A stretch of DNA of 64,000 bases from CAZGUX01 sp046160045 (GTDB taxonomy: Bacteria > Acidobacteriota > Terriglobia > Bryobacterales > Bryobacteraceae): NCBI GenBank assembly GCA_046160045.1, contig JBJXGR010000329.1, positions 5,730 to 69,729 on the forward strand. The letters are read 5' to 3'. Below, in pieces: positions 57,517 to 64,000 of the stretch. Position numbers and translations under genes: made by a program. Under the pieces are notes generated by a model that worked only from the letters and a program-made list of their open reading frames with translations, had not been told where the DNA came from and did not search any database. Every line of letters starts with the position of its first letter. Position 1 is the stretch's first letter.

Positions 57517-58947
57517 ATGACGAGCCAACAGCCAATCCGGACGATTCCAGCCGCGTCGCCAGCACGGGATCTCGCGAGGCTCCTCGCGCAGCGCATCATC
57601 GGGCAGGCTTCCGCGACCGAAGCAATTGTCCCTTATGTAGAGATGCATCAGGCGGGCCTGGCGCCCGAGGGACGCCCCGTGGGCGTTTTTCTACTCCTCG
57701 GCCCGACCGGCACAGGCAAGACGAAAACCGTGGAAGCACTGGCTGAAGTGCTCCACGGGAGCGAGAAGTGCCTCGTGAAGATCGACTGCGGTGAGTTCCA
57801 GATGGAGCACGAGGTGGCCAAGCTGATCGGCGCACCGCCCGGCTATCTAGGGCACAGGGAAACCCAGCCAATGCTTACGCAACAAAAGCTGGCGGCTGCC
57901 ACGAGTGAAGGCTCGAACCTGTCGATCGTTCTCTTCGACGAGGTGGAGAAGGCGGCGCCTTCGTTGGCCCGTCTGCTACTTGGCGTTCTGGACAAAGCGA
58001 CGCTCAAGCTGGGTGACAACACCACGGTCAACTTCGAAAACAGCATCATATTCCTCACCAGCAACCTGGGAGCCCGGGACATGATGAAGGAGATGCGGCC
58101 GGACTTCGGCTTCCATGCCGGCGGCACGCCCGATCCGAAGGAACTGGCGTCCAAACTCCAGTCCATCGGCGTCGGAGCGGTTAGGAAAAAGTTCTCGCCG
58201 GAATTCGTGAACCGCATCGACCGGGTGATCACCTATCAGCCGCTTGGTCCTGAAGAACTCGAGGGAATCCTGGATCTGCAGTTGGAAGCGCTGGGAATGC
58301 ACCTTCGGCGGAAACTCGGCGCGAACTCATTCAGCTTTTCCGTGACGCCCGAGGGCAGGCAGTTCCTGCTGGAGAAGGGAACCAGCGCCAATTATGGAGC
58401 GCGGGAATTGAATCGGACCATCCATCGGACCCTGCTACAGCCTTTGGCCTCGATGGTGGTTCGCGGCGGTGTCCAGCCTGGAATGCTGCTGGAAGCGCAT
58501 CCGTCCGCCCGCGGAGACGGGCTGGACATCCGGCAGGTCGAGAGGGAGGCGCCTCCCTTGGTGCTCATCGTGAACGACAGTCCGGAGATGACCCGCTTCC
58601 TGGAGTTGCAACTGGCCCGGGCGGGTTGGAACCTTGTGACCGCGAAGACCTCCGGCGATGCCATGGCCTGCGTCCGGGCAAAGCCCGTAAGCGCGGTCCT
58701 GATTGATCAGCGTTTGCCCCCGGCGGGCGGGTTGGAACTCGCGCGAAAGCTCCGGGAGGCGGATTCTGCCTTGCCCGTTCTGGTCCTGTCGGGGCTGCAG
58801 ATCGCCCCTGCCGAGGAGGAAGAGTGCCGGCGAACCGGCCTGACCCTGATCCGCAAGCCTTTTCTTGCAAGCGACGTCGTCAGCCAGATCCGCAAAGCGA
58901 TCGAGACTCCACCTGAGGGTCCAACAACGCTGAGGATGGCGAGCTGA
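57517..58947 (+). CDS. ClpB-type AAA module fused to a receiver domain
   Basis: A 476-residue protein. Residues about 15-330 are the second AAA ring of Hsp100 (ClpB/ClpA) type: FLLLGPTGTGKTKTVEALAE (Walker A near 64), IGAPPGYLGHRETQPMLTQQ, SIVLFDEVEKAAPSLARLLL (Walker B near 132), KFSPEFVNRIDRVITYQPLG and NYGARELNRTIHRTLLQPL (sensor 2). Residues about 350-465 are a response-regulator receiver domain: VLIVNDSPEMTRFLELQLAR, a phospho-acceptor Asp in AVLIDQRLPPAGGLELARKL, Ser in LVLSG and Lys in LIRKPF. Phosphorylation might control the motor; this is inference. No Clp-N domain or first AAA ring is present, and no histidine kinase is adjacent. SD AGGAGAT lies nine bases upstream. Confidence 0.85.
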   Translation: MTSQQPIRTIPAASPARDLARLLAQRIIGQASATEAIVPYVEMHQAGLAPEGRPVGVFLLLGPTGTGKTKTVEALAEVLHGSEKCLVKIDCGEFQMEHEVAKLIGAPPGYLGHRETQPMLTQQKLAAATSEGSNLSIVLFDEVEKAAPSLARLLLGVLDKATLKLGDNTTVNFENSIIFLTSNLGARDMMKEMRPDFGFHAGGTPDPKELASKLQSIGVGAVRKKFSPEFVNRIDRVITYQPLGPEELEGILDLQLEALGMHLRRKLGANSFSFSVTPEGRQFLLEKGTSANYGARELNRTIHRTLLQPLASMVVRGGVQPGMLLEAHPSARGDGLDIRQVEREAPPLVLIVNDSPEMTRFLELQLARAGWNLVTAKTSGDAMACVRAKPVSAVLIDQRLPPAGGLELARKLREADSALPVLVLSGLQIAPAEEEECRRTGLTLIRKPFLASDVVSQIRKAIETPPEGPTTLRMAS

Positions 58948-58969
58948 CCCTGATCCCGGCCGCCTCTCT

Positions 58970-58999
58970 GCGGGCATGGTTGACACGAACCATGCCCGC
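58970..58999 (+). terminator. Hairpin after the AAA-receiver gene
   Basis: GCGGGCATGGTT and AACCATGCCCGC form a perfect 12-bp stem with a 6-base loop. A CTTTTG stretch follows about eight bases later, so this may be a weak terminator or an mRNA-end stabiliser before the lipoprotein gene at 59018. Confidence 0.6.
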
Positions 59000-59017
59000 G
59001 CGTCATGCTTTTGCCAT

Positions 59018-59569
59018 ATGGTGCTTCCCAGCCCACGCGCGGCCTTGCTGGCCGCCTTCCTGGTGCTGAGCGGCTGTTCCGACAGTGCTCCCAAGACCCC
59101 GATCCCGACTTTTCAGATCGGCGAGAAGGTCGATTTGCCGCCCTTCATCTACAGTGTGATCGACACTCAATGGATGACCCACATCGGCGAGGGAGTCGCC
59201 CAACGTGTCCCGGCTGGCCGCTTCCTGGTGGTTCGGCTGAGCATTACCAACACCTCGTCGGAGGAGAACTCGGTACCGGCGCTGACTCTTGTCGATGCGA
59301 GCGACAATTCGTACCCGGAAGTCATGGATGTGGGCTCGCTCGAAGCATGGGTCGGATTAGCCCGCGCCGTGAAGGCCGCCGATACGCTGGAAGGCGTTTT
59401 TGTTTTCGATGTCAGCCCCGGAACGTACAGGCTGCGGCTGCAGGATTCGCCGGCGGAAACCCGGTTGGCCGTCGTGGAATTGCCGCTCAAGTTCGATAGT
59501 CCGGATGGTCTGCTGCCGCAAACCAAGCCCGACAACCCCCGGTATGATGAGATGCTCAACAAGCGTTAG
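59018..59569 (+). CDS. Lipoprotein of unknown function
   Basis: A 183-residue exported lipoprotein with a lipobox ending LSGC near residue 17. The mature part is one beta-sandwich domain of DUF4352-like style: FQIGEKVDLPPFIYSVIDTQ, RFLVVRLSITNTSSEENSVP, VDASDNSYPE, LEGVFVFDVSPGTYRLRLQD. Such domains are immunoglobulin-like and of unknown role. I use the ATG at 59018 since it gives a clean signal peptide; an upstream start at 58976 would add a hydrophilic stretch. Its last 26 bases overlap the next gene. Confidence 0.75.
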   Translation: MVLPSPRAALLAAFLVLSGCSDSAPKTPIPTFQIGEKVDLPPFIYSVIDTQWMTHIGEGVAQRVPAGRFLVVRLSITNTSSEENSVPALTLVDASDNSYPEVMDVGSLEAWVGLARAVKAADTLEGVFVFDVSPGTYRLRLQDSPAETRLAVVELPLKFDSPDGLLPQTKPDNPRYDEMLNKR

Positions 59570-60410
59570 CGTCGGGCTGGCCGCCGTCGTCATCCGAGCG
59601 GTCCTGTTTGCGCAACCGCCTGTCCCGCCCGCCAAGGTGCTGGCCATCGCGAATACCACCTTTCACCAGATTGAAGACGGACCGCCGATCGGCGCGAACT
59701 CGTTCTTCGTGCCCGGCGAGACCATCTTCTTTCGCTGCGAAGTCCGCGGATACACGCCATCCGCCACGCGCCAGGTCACCTTCACCTACCGCGTGGAGCC
59801 AGTCGACGCCGCGGGAGTTCCCCTGGTGGAACCGCGTTCCGGGAAGGTCGATTCAACACTGTCGGACGAAGACAAAAACTGGATCCCGGTGATCCGGCAT
59901 TCGTTCGAGATGCCGCCCTTTGCGCCGTCAGGCAAGTACTTTGTTCGAGTTGCGTTGAAGGATGAAAACACCGGCACCGAGGCCAGGACCGAAGTCGCTT
60001 TTCCCGTGCGGGGCCGCGGGTTGAAGCCGTCAGCGAGCCTGAGCATCCAGAATTTTGGCTTTTACCGCGGCGAGAACGACACCCAACCGCTGCGGCTTGC
60101 CGTATACCGGCCCGGAGACACCCTATGGGCGCGGTTCGATTTGACCGGCTTCAAGCTCGCCGGGAAGAACGCGGTCAACCTCACCTGGGGGATCGCCATC
60201 GCGGACTCGACCGGACGAGTGCTTTACCGGCAGTCCGAGCCGACCGTAGAGAAAAGCTCGTCCTTCTATCCGAAGAGTTACGTCTCCTGCATGCTGAACC
60301 TGAACATTCAACCCAACACCCGGCCCCAGGAATTCGTCCTCACCGTGACGGCCACCGACGCGGTGGGCAACCAGACGCAGGAGTCGCAAAACCGCTTTCA
60401 GGTCGAGTAG
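59544..60410 (+). CDS. Exported beta-rich protein of unknown function
   Basis: A 288-residue exported protein with an uncleaved or cleaved N-terminal hydrophobic segment (SVGLAAVVIRAVLFAQ). The rest is two or more beta-sandwich modules: KVLAIANTTFHQIEDGPPIG, NSFFVPGETIFFRCEVRGY, GKYFVRVALKDENTG, then SLSIQNFGFYRGENDTQPLR and FVLTVTATDAVGNQTQES. No catalytic motif is visible. ATG at 59544 is within the end of the lipoprotein gene (different frame), so the two are probably coupled and work at the same envelope site. Confidence 0.72.
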   Translation: MMRCSTSVSVGLAAVVIRAVLFAQPPVPPAKVLAIANTTFHQIEDGPPIGANSFFVPGETIFFRCEVRGYTPSATRQVTFTYRVEPVDAAGVPLVEPRSGKVDSTLSDEDKNWIPVIRHSFEMPPFAPSGKYFVRVALKDENTGTEARTEVAFPVRGRGLKPSASLSIQNFGFYRGENDTQPLRLAVYRPGDTLWARFDLTGFKLAGKNAVNLTWGIAIADSTGRVLYRQSEPTVEKSSSFYPKSYVSCMLNLNIQPNTRPQEFVLTVTATDAVGNQTQESQNRFQVE

Positions 60411-60493
60411 TGGCGCCGGTCGACGTTTTGCGTCGCCCGGCGCGGCGTGCCCTTTTGTTCAGGTCTGTGCGGTCGCCGGGTCGCGGCCAAAGC

Positions 60494-60532
60494 AAAAAAA
60501 GGGCGGAGCCAGCTTCGGCTGGTATTCCGCCC
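60494..60532 (-). terminator. Intrinsic terminator of the FAH-SDR operon
   Basis: On the minus strand GGGCGGA, a 3-base bulge, CCAGC-CGAA-GCTGG and TCCGCCC fold into a long hairpin followed by seven T. On the plus strand the same loop is C-TTCG-G but no T run follows, so it serves mainly the minus-strand genes. Confidence 0.85.
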
Positions 60533-60632
60533 GAAGCCTCGCGGAGCACTGGTGGGGGGTAGAGTCCCGCGGGCCTGCACTTTAGGAGAACGGAGGCGCC
60601 GCCCGGTTTCCTCCACGGTTCGAACAAAAAAA

Positions 60633-61484
60633 TCAGTACAGGGGAGTTCGCCAGCCCTGGGTCACCCGCGCATGGATGGCGCCGACACCCTCGATTCTTC
60701 CCCCGACGCGGTCGCCCGGCTTGATGCGGGCCCCTTTGGGGCACCCGGTCGAGATGAGATCGCCCGGATGAAGGGTCATGAAGTCGCTGTGGAAGCGCAC
60801 CAGCTCGAACGGCCGCGTCTGCATGTTCCGCACGAAATCCCGCGAGCAGATTCCTTCGTTGTGCTCGGTGATCACTTCCAGGCCGTCGACGTCGGCGATC
60901 TCGTCGGCGGTGACGATCACCGGGCCAAAGCTGAAGAACGTGTCGATGCTCTTGGACCGTGTCAGATACCGCGGGTTCTTGCGGAGAACGTCGAGCGCGG
61001 TCAGGTCGAGCGTGACCGTATAGCCGAAGATGACATCGCGGACGTGCCCGGCGGGGACGAACCGGCAGCTCTTGCCGATCACTACCCCCAGTTCACCCTC
61101 GGCGTCCACATCCCCGGAGACCTCGGGCGGAGGGAGCACGATCTCTCCGCCGGGCGGAAACATCGAGGATGCCGGCTTCATGAAACTCCCGGGCTCCTCC
61201 GGTTGCACCGCGTCGATGTCCTCGGCGTGCGACTTGTAGTTCAGCCCGATGCACCAGATCTTGGGCGGTACTTCGTACGGCAGGCATGGCTCGATCTCGC
61301 TGAACGGCAGCGCTCCGACATCCGCCGTGGGAACCCGGGAGACGCCGGCGCGGATGATCTCCAGCAGATCATCCGGCACCTGGCCCCCATGTTTTGCCGT
61401 GATTTCCTCAACCGGCAGGACCCCTTCGGCCGTGACGACTCCCGCGTGCTTTCTCCCCTGGTGGGAGAAGGTCATCCACTTCAT
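60633..61484 (-). CDS. Fumarylacetoacetate hydrolase-family enzyme
   Basis: A 283-residue FAH-fold enzyme that hydrolyses or isomerises dicarbonyl compounds in aromatic or sugar-acid breakdown. Typical marks are KIWCIGLNYKSHAEDIDAVQ, PGSFMKPASSMFPPGGEIVL, VDAEGELGVVIGKSCRF with the metal-binding Glu/Asp residues, FGYTVTLDLTALDV and HPGDLISTGCPKGA. Substrate unknown (2-keto-3-deoxysugar acids or ureidoglycolate-like compounds are options). I use the ATG at 61484, which overlaps the SDR stop (ATGA), so it is coupled to the SDR. A terminator follows. Confidence 0.92.
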   Translation of the reverse strand: MKWMTFSHQGRKHAGVVTAEGVLPVEEITAKHGGQVPDDLLEIIRAGVSRVPTADVGALPFSEIEPCLPYEVPPKIWCIGLNYKSHAEDIDAVQPEEPGSFMKPASSMFPPGGEIVLPPPEVSGDVDAEGELGVVIGKSCRFVPAGHVRDVIFGYTVTLDLTALDVLRKNPRYLTRSKSIDTFFSFGPVIVTADEIADVDGLEVITEHNEGICSRDFVRNMQTRPFELVRFHSDFMTLHPGDLISTGCPKGARIKPGDRVGGRIEGVGAIHARVTQGWRTPLY

Positions 61485-62254
61485 ATCGCCGTGACCGCCC
61501 CGCCATCGACGCGGATCACCGAACCCGTCAGATAGGAGGCTTTCTGCGAGCACAGGAACGCCACCACCTCGCCGAACTCCTCGGGTTGCCCGTAGCGCTT
61601 CAGCGGCACCGGCTCGGACCGCTCGGCCCGGATGTCTTCGAGCGACCGGCCGCTTTTCTCGGCTGCCGCTTTGTCGAAGAAGTCGGCGCGCGCCGTTAGG
61701 ATACGCCCCGGCGAGACGCAATTGACCAGGATCCCGTCACTGGCGACTTCAGTAGACAGCGTCTTGGCCCATCCCGCCAAAGCCGGACGATAGGCATTCG
61801 AGATCAGCAGCCCTGGAATCGGCTGCTCGACCGATGTCGAAACGATATTGACGATCCGTCCCCATTTTTCCGAACGCATCATCGGCAGGACACCGCGAGT
61901 CAGTCGAAGCGCGCTCATGAATACCTGCTCGAAGGAGGCATACCATTGTTCTTCTGTGACGGTGTCGAAGGTGCCTCCCGGGGGGCCTCCGCAATTGTTC
62001 ACCAGAATGGATACCGGGCCGACCCGGCTCTTGACCTGCTCGACCGCATGGGCGATCGAATCCGCCTGGCTCAGGTCGCACTCGACCGCCAGTTCCGCTC
62101 CAATTTCCTTAGCCGTCTCTTCCAGTTCCTTCGGGCGGCGGCTGAGGATGGCCACGCGCGCGCCCGCTCTCGCCAGCGCCGCGGCCGAGGCCCTGCCCAA
62201 TCCCTGGCTCGCCGCCGCGACGAGGGCAACTTTCCCGCTGATTCCGTAGTCCAT
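61481..62254 (-). CDS. SDR-family protein with altered active site
   Basis: A 257-residue SDR. The cofactor region (VALVAAASQGLGRASAAALA) and VNNCGGPPGG are present, and the serine is in NIVSTSVEQP. But the usual Y-x-x-x-K reads NAYRPALAGWAK: the fourth residue after Tyr is Leu, and Lys comes later. This belongs to an SDR subgroup (BKR-like) where I recall the catalytic Lys is missing, so activity may differ. Its stop overlaps the FAH gene; together they suggest one catabolic step pair. GATAAC lies upstream of the ATG at 62254. Confidence 0.85.
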   Translation of the reverse strand: MDYGISGKVALVAAASQGLGRASAAALARAGARVAILSRRPKELEETAKEIGAELAVECDLSQADSIAHAVEQVKSRVGPVSILVNNCGGPPGGTFDTVTEEQWYASFEQVFMSALRLTRGVLPMMRSEKWGRIVNIVSTSVEQPIPGLLISNAYRPALAGWAKTLSTEVASDGILVNCVSPGRILTARADFFDKAAAEKSGRSLEDIRAERSEPVPLKRYGQPEEFGEVVAFLCSQKASYLTGSVIRVDGGAVTAI

Positions 62255-62296
62255 AGTGGGTCTTCGCTGTTATCCCACACTCGGCCCGGCCAAGTC

Positions 62297-62302
62297 TACA
62301 CT
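62297..62302 (+). promoter_or_regulatory. -10 element of the 62309 gene
   Basis: TACACT ends six bases before the ATG at 62309; no ribosome-binding site is seen. Fits the leaderless pattern. Confidence 0.45.
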
Positions 62303-62308
62303 GGAAGA

Positions 62309-63190
62309 ATGGCACGGATTGCGGCATTGGCGGTGGCGTACGCAGCCACGGCTTGGGCCGGCGATTCCCAGTTGACCGCCGCGCTGGAACGGGTCGCCGA
62401 GGAAGCCGCGCTTTTCTCGGGCATTGCCCGGGACCTGCTGTCCGAAGAGACCCTGGTCCAGCGATCGCTCGTCCGCAAGAAGCGATTCCGGCCGCGGGTC
62501 GGCGCGGCGGCGTTGACAATTCCGGAAATGGAATACCGCACCCGCGAGCTGGTTTCCGAATACGGTTACGGTGCGTTCAACCAAGCGCCTGGTGCACTGC
62601 ACGAGTTCCGCCAGGTGATCTCGGTCGACGGCAAACGCACCAAAGGCGCGGATTCCGCACGGCGTACTCTTCTGCTAGGCCTTCGCTCCAAGGACGACTC
62701 CTTGAAGCAGAAGCTTCTGAAAGATTTCGAAAAGAACGGGCTTCACGGGGCGGCGACCGATTTTGGACAGCTTCTGCTGCTCTTCACGGCCCGCAATCAG
62801 AAGAACTACCGGTTCCGCCTGGCTGGAGAACGCTACGCCGGGGCGGACCGTGTGCTCACCATCGAGTACGAGCAGCGTGAGGGACCTGAAGCGCTGACGG
62901 TGTTCGGCGCCAAGCAGGCCACCCGCTTTCGTCCCAACGGGGAGTTACTGGTGCGCGGCTCCGATCTCACGCCGCTGCGGATTACGCTGAATGCGACCCG
63001 TCAAGAGGTCAACCTGGTCCGCACGGAAGCGACGGTCGAGTACGCTCCTTCCAAGCACGGCGTGGTGGTCCCGCAGTCGGTGGTGCACCGCGAGATCGTC
63101 GACGAGGTCGTGCACATGGAAAACACCTTCCGGTACGCGCCTTTCAAGCGCTTCGGCTCGGAGTCGGAACTGAAGTTCGAAGTGCAATAA
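62309..63190 (+). CDS. Exported protein of unknown function
   Basis: A 293-residue exported protein with signal peptide MARIAALAVAYAATAWAGDS. The mature part has helices (LTAALERVAEEAALFSGIAR, DSLKQKLLKDFEKNGLHGAA) followed by a beta-rich half (NYRFRLAGERYAGADRVLTI, QEVNLVRTEATVEYAPSKHG). It recalls outer-membrane lipoprotein-sorting-like folds, but I cannot name a family. The ATG at 62309 is six bases after TACACT and is divergent from the SDR-FAH operon. No ribosome-binding site is visible. Confidence 0.75.
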   Translation: MARIAALAVAYAATAWAGDSQLTAALERVAEEAALFSGIARDLLSEETLVQRSLVRKKRFRPRVGAAALTIPEMEYRTRELVSEYGYGAFNQAPGALHEFRQVISVDGKRTKGADSARRTLLLGLRSKDDSLKQKLLKDFEKNGLHGAATDFGQLLLLFTARNQKNYRFRLAGERYAGADRVLTIEYEQREGPEALTVFGAKQATRFRPNGELLVRGSDLTPLRITLNATRQEVNLVRTEATVEYAPSKHGVVVPQSVVHREIVDEVVHMENTFRYAPFKRFGSESELKFEVQ

Positions 63191-63302
63191 GAACCAGTGC
63201 GTGCTCCGCCGCCAACTCGAAGTCGTCGATGAAGGTGGGCTCGCGGCTACGCGGCCAGCGCCGGCAGGTGAAATGCGAAGCCTTGCCGCCGATCGGCTGA
63301 AG

Positions 63303-64000
63303 CTATTCTTCTTTCAGCGTCCCTGTGACCACCGCGCCTTGCGGTGCAGTGACTAGCAGGTTTACCGCGTCGCCGTTGTCGGTGAGGAAGCCCGACCAGA
63401 CATACTGCTGACCCAGAGTGTACCGGAGGGTCACAAAGCAGGCCGCGTCTACCGCGTAAGTCCCGGAAAACGACTCGGTGGTAATCAGGCCGTTGTAGCT
63501 GACTGCCGTGTTCGCCGAGAATTTTCCGTCACCGTCAAACTCAATCAATCCGACACGAGTGAAAAATCCTGAAGGACTGGGCGGCTGTGAAACAATGGAG
63601 CCGCCCAAGCTCAGGCGAAAGCTCTTGTTGAGATCGCGCTTCGAGCAACGCCCACGCCGCTGTTGACGCAAGTGAACGCGTACCACGGCGCCGGGCGGGC
63701 TGGCAACCATCACCGTCGCCTCGCGCCCGTTGTCAGCCAGAGCGCCTACGAAGGTGAAGGGAATGAGGCCTGGGATTCCGGGAATAGGGACCAGCAGGTT
63801 CAGGGTGATCGAGCAATCAGAGCCCACCACATAATTTCCGGCGAAGTCCGCCCTCGTTACGAGCCCATTGAAGCTGTCTACGGTTTGTGCGAAGAAGTTG
63901 CCCCTGCCGTCCGCGACGCCGCGGCCCATGCGGGCGAAGGGTCCAGCCAGGGACGGAATCGGCGGAGTCACCAGGTTACCGTCGGCTAGTGTTCCGTAGA
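63303..64000 (-). CDS. Repeat beta-protein, cut by the window edge
   Basis: At least 231 residues of a protein whose start lies beyond the right edge. The frame stays open to the last base (YGTLADGNLVTPPIPSLAGP); a GTG at 63971 is not needed as start. Two similar modules are visible: GPFARMGRGVADGRGNFFAQ with FNGLVTRADFAGNYVVGSDC, and GFFTRVGLIEFDGDGKFSAN with YNGLITTESFSGTYAVDAAC. Each has the pattern F-x-R-x-G, D-G-x-G, F, NGL-T, F-x-G-Y-V-x-C. Such repeats appear in exported acidobacterial proteins; role unknown. Confidence 0.7.
   Translation of the reverse strand, partial: YGTLADGNLVTPPIPSLAGPFARMGRGVADGRGNFFAQTVDSFNGLVTRADFAGNYVVGSDCSITLNLLVPIPGIPGLIPFTFVGALADNGREATVMVASPPGAVVRVHLRQQRRGRCSKRDLNKSFRLSLGGSIVSQPPSPSGFFTRVGLIEFDGDGKFSANTAVSYNGLITTESFSGTYAVDAACFVTLRYTLGQQYVWSGFLTDNGDAVNLLVTAPQGAVVTGTLKEE

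Noticed and set aside
1..64000. tRNA, rRNA, CRISPR, prophage or insertion-sequence genes
   Set aside because: I looked for T-loop-like GTTCGANTC contexts, spaced direct repeats and transposase motifs on both strands. The few GTTCGAA strings (e.g. near 13008 and 60617) lack cloverleaf partners, and no transposase or integrase is encoded.

Overview
The window is GC-rich, densely coded bacterial chromosome with no plasmid, phage or rRNA/tRNA signature. Several gene types point to an acidobacterium of the Solibacter/Bryobacter kind: a PEP-CTERM exported protein, large secreted proteins with carboxypeptidase-regulatory-like repeats, a winged-helix protein fused to a TolB-type propeller, a TonB-ExbB-ExbD-ExbD-TPR cluster, an Nfn-type fusion and a P460-cupredoxin fusion. 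This taxonomic call is an inference from gene content; no 16S gene is present.

Layout. 1-5.7 kb: edge of a DUF1015 protein, a short protein built of LNPQPLPP repeats, a translationally coupled PH-SDR-sugar-binding-lipoprotein operon, and two exported proteins. 5.7-7.4 kb: a decayed three-gene cassette (TIGR04255 family plus two companions) carrying frameshifts, in-frame stops and a small internal inversion. 7.5-12.2 kb: a SIS-domain enzyme, an SPFH protein with a tiny Arc-like regulator downstream, and a one-chain GltA/FNR (Nfn-like) flavoprotein. 12.2-15.3 kb: a cluster of hairpin-forming repeats and a Septu-like ATPase+HNH defence pair. 15.3-20.6 kb: a proteostasis block (hsp20, clpB, htpX, rlmI) headed by a consensus sigma-70-type promoter. 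20.8-24 kb: globin plus PAS protein, a glucosaminidase behind a structured leader, a tiny membrane protein and a PEP-CTERM protein.

24-34 kb: yebC, ruvC, exported redox proteins, a thioesterase, the winged-helix/propeller regulator, the P460-cupredoxin protein, and a minus-strand ssb - winged-helix - nucleotidyltransferase cluster. In that cluster the third protein carries its own copy of the SSB C-terminal tip. 33.5-44.4 kb: O-antigen ligase, HEAT protein, SAM hydrolase, cysteine desulfurase-mnmA, a lipid A-type acyltransferase, RNase J, an FAD oxidase and a ThuA-like protein. 44.4-52.6 kb: tgt-yajC-secD-secF followed by the TonB/ExbBDD/TPR energisation cluster. 52.6-64 kb: rel, a DUF971 protein, a TonB protein with three cytoplasmic repeats, a ClpB-type AAA module fused to a receiver domain, lipoproteins, an FAH/SDR catabolic pair and edge-truncated repeat proteins.

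Working together: tgt, mnmA/cysteine desulfurase and rlmI modify RNA. SecDF-YajC and TonB/ExbBD energise envelope traffic for the many exported proteins. Hsp20, ClpB and HtpX handle damaged protein. Many genes lack a Shine-Dalgarno sequence and instead have a -10-like hexamer 5-8 nt before the start codon, suggesting leaderless transcripts are common here.
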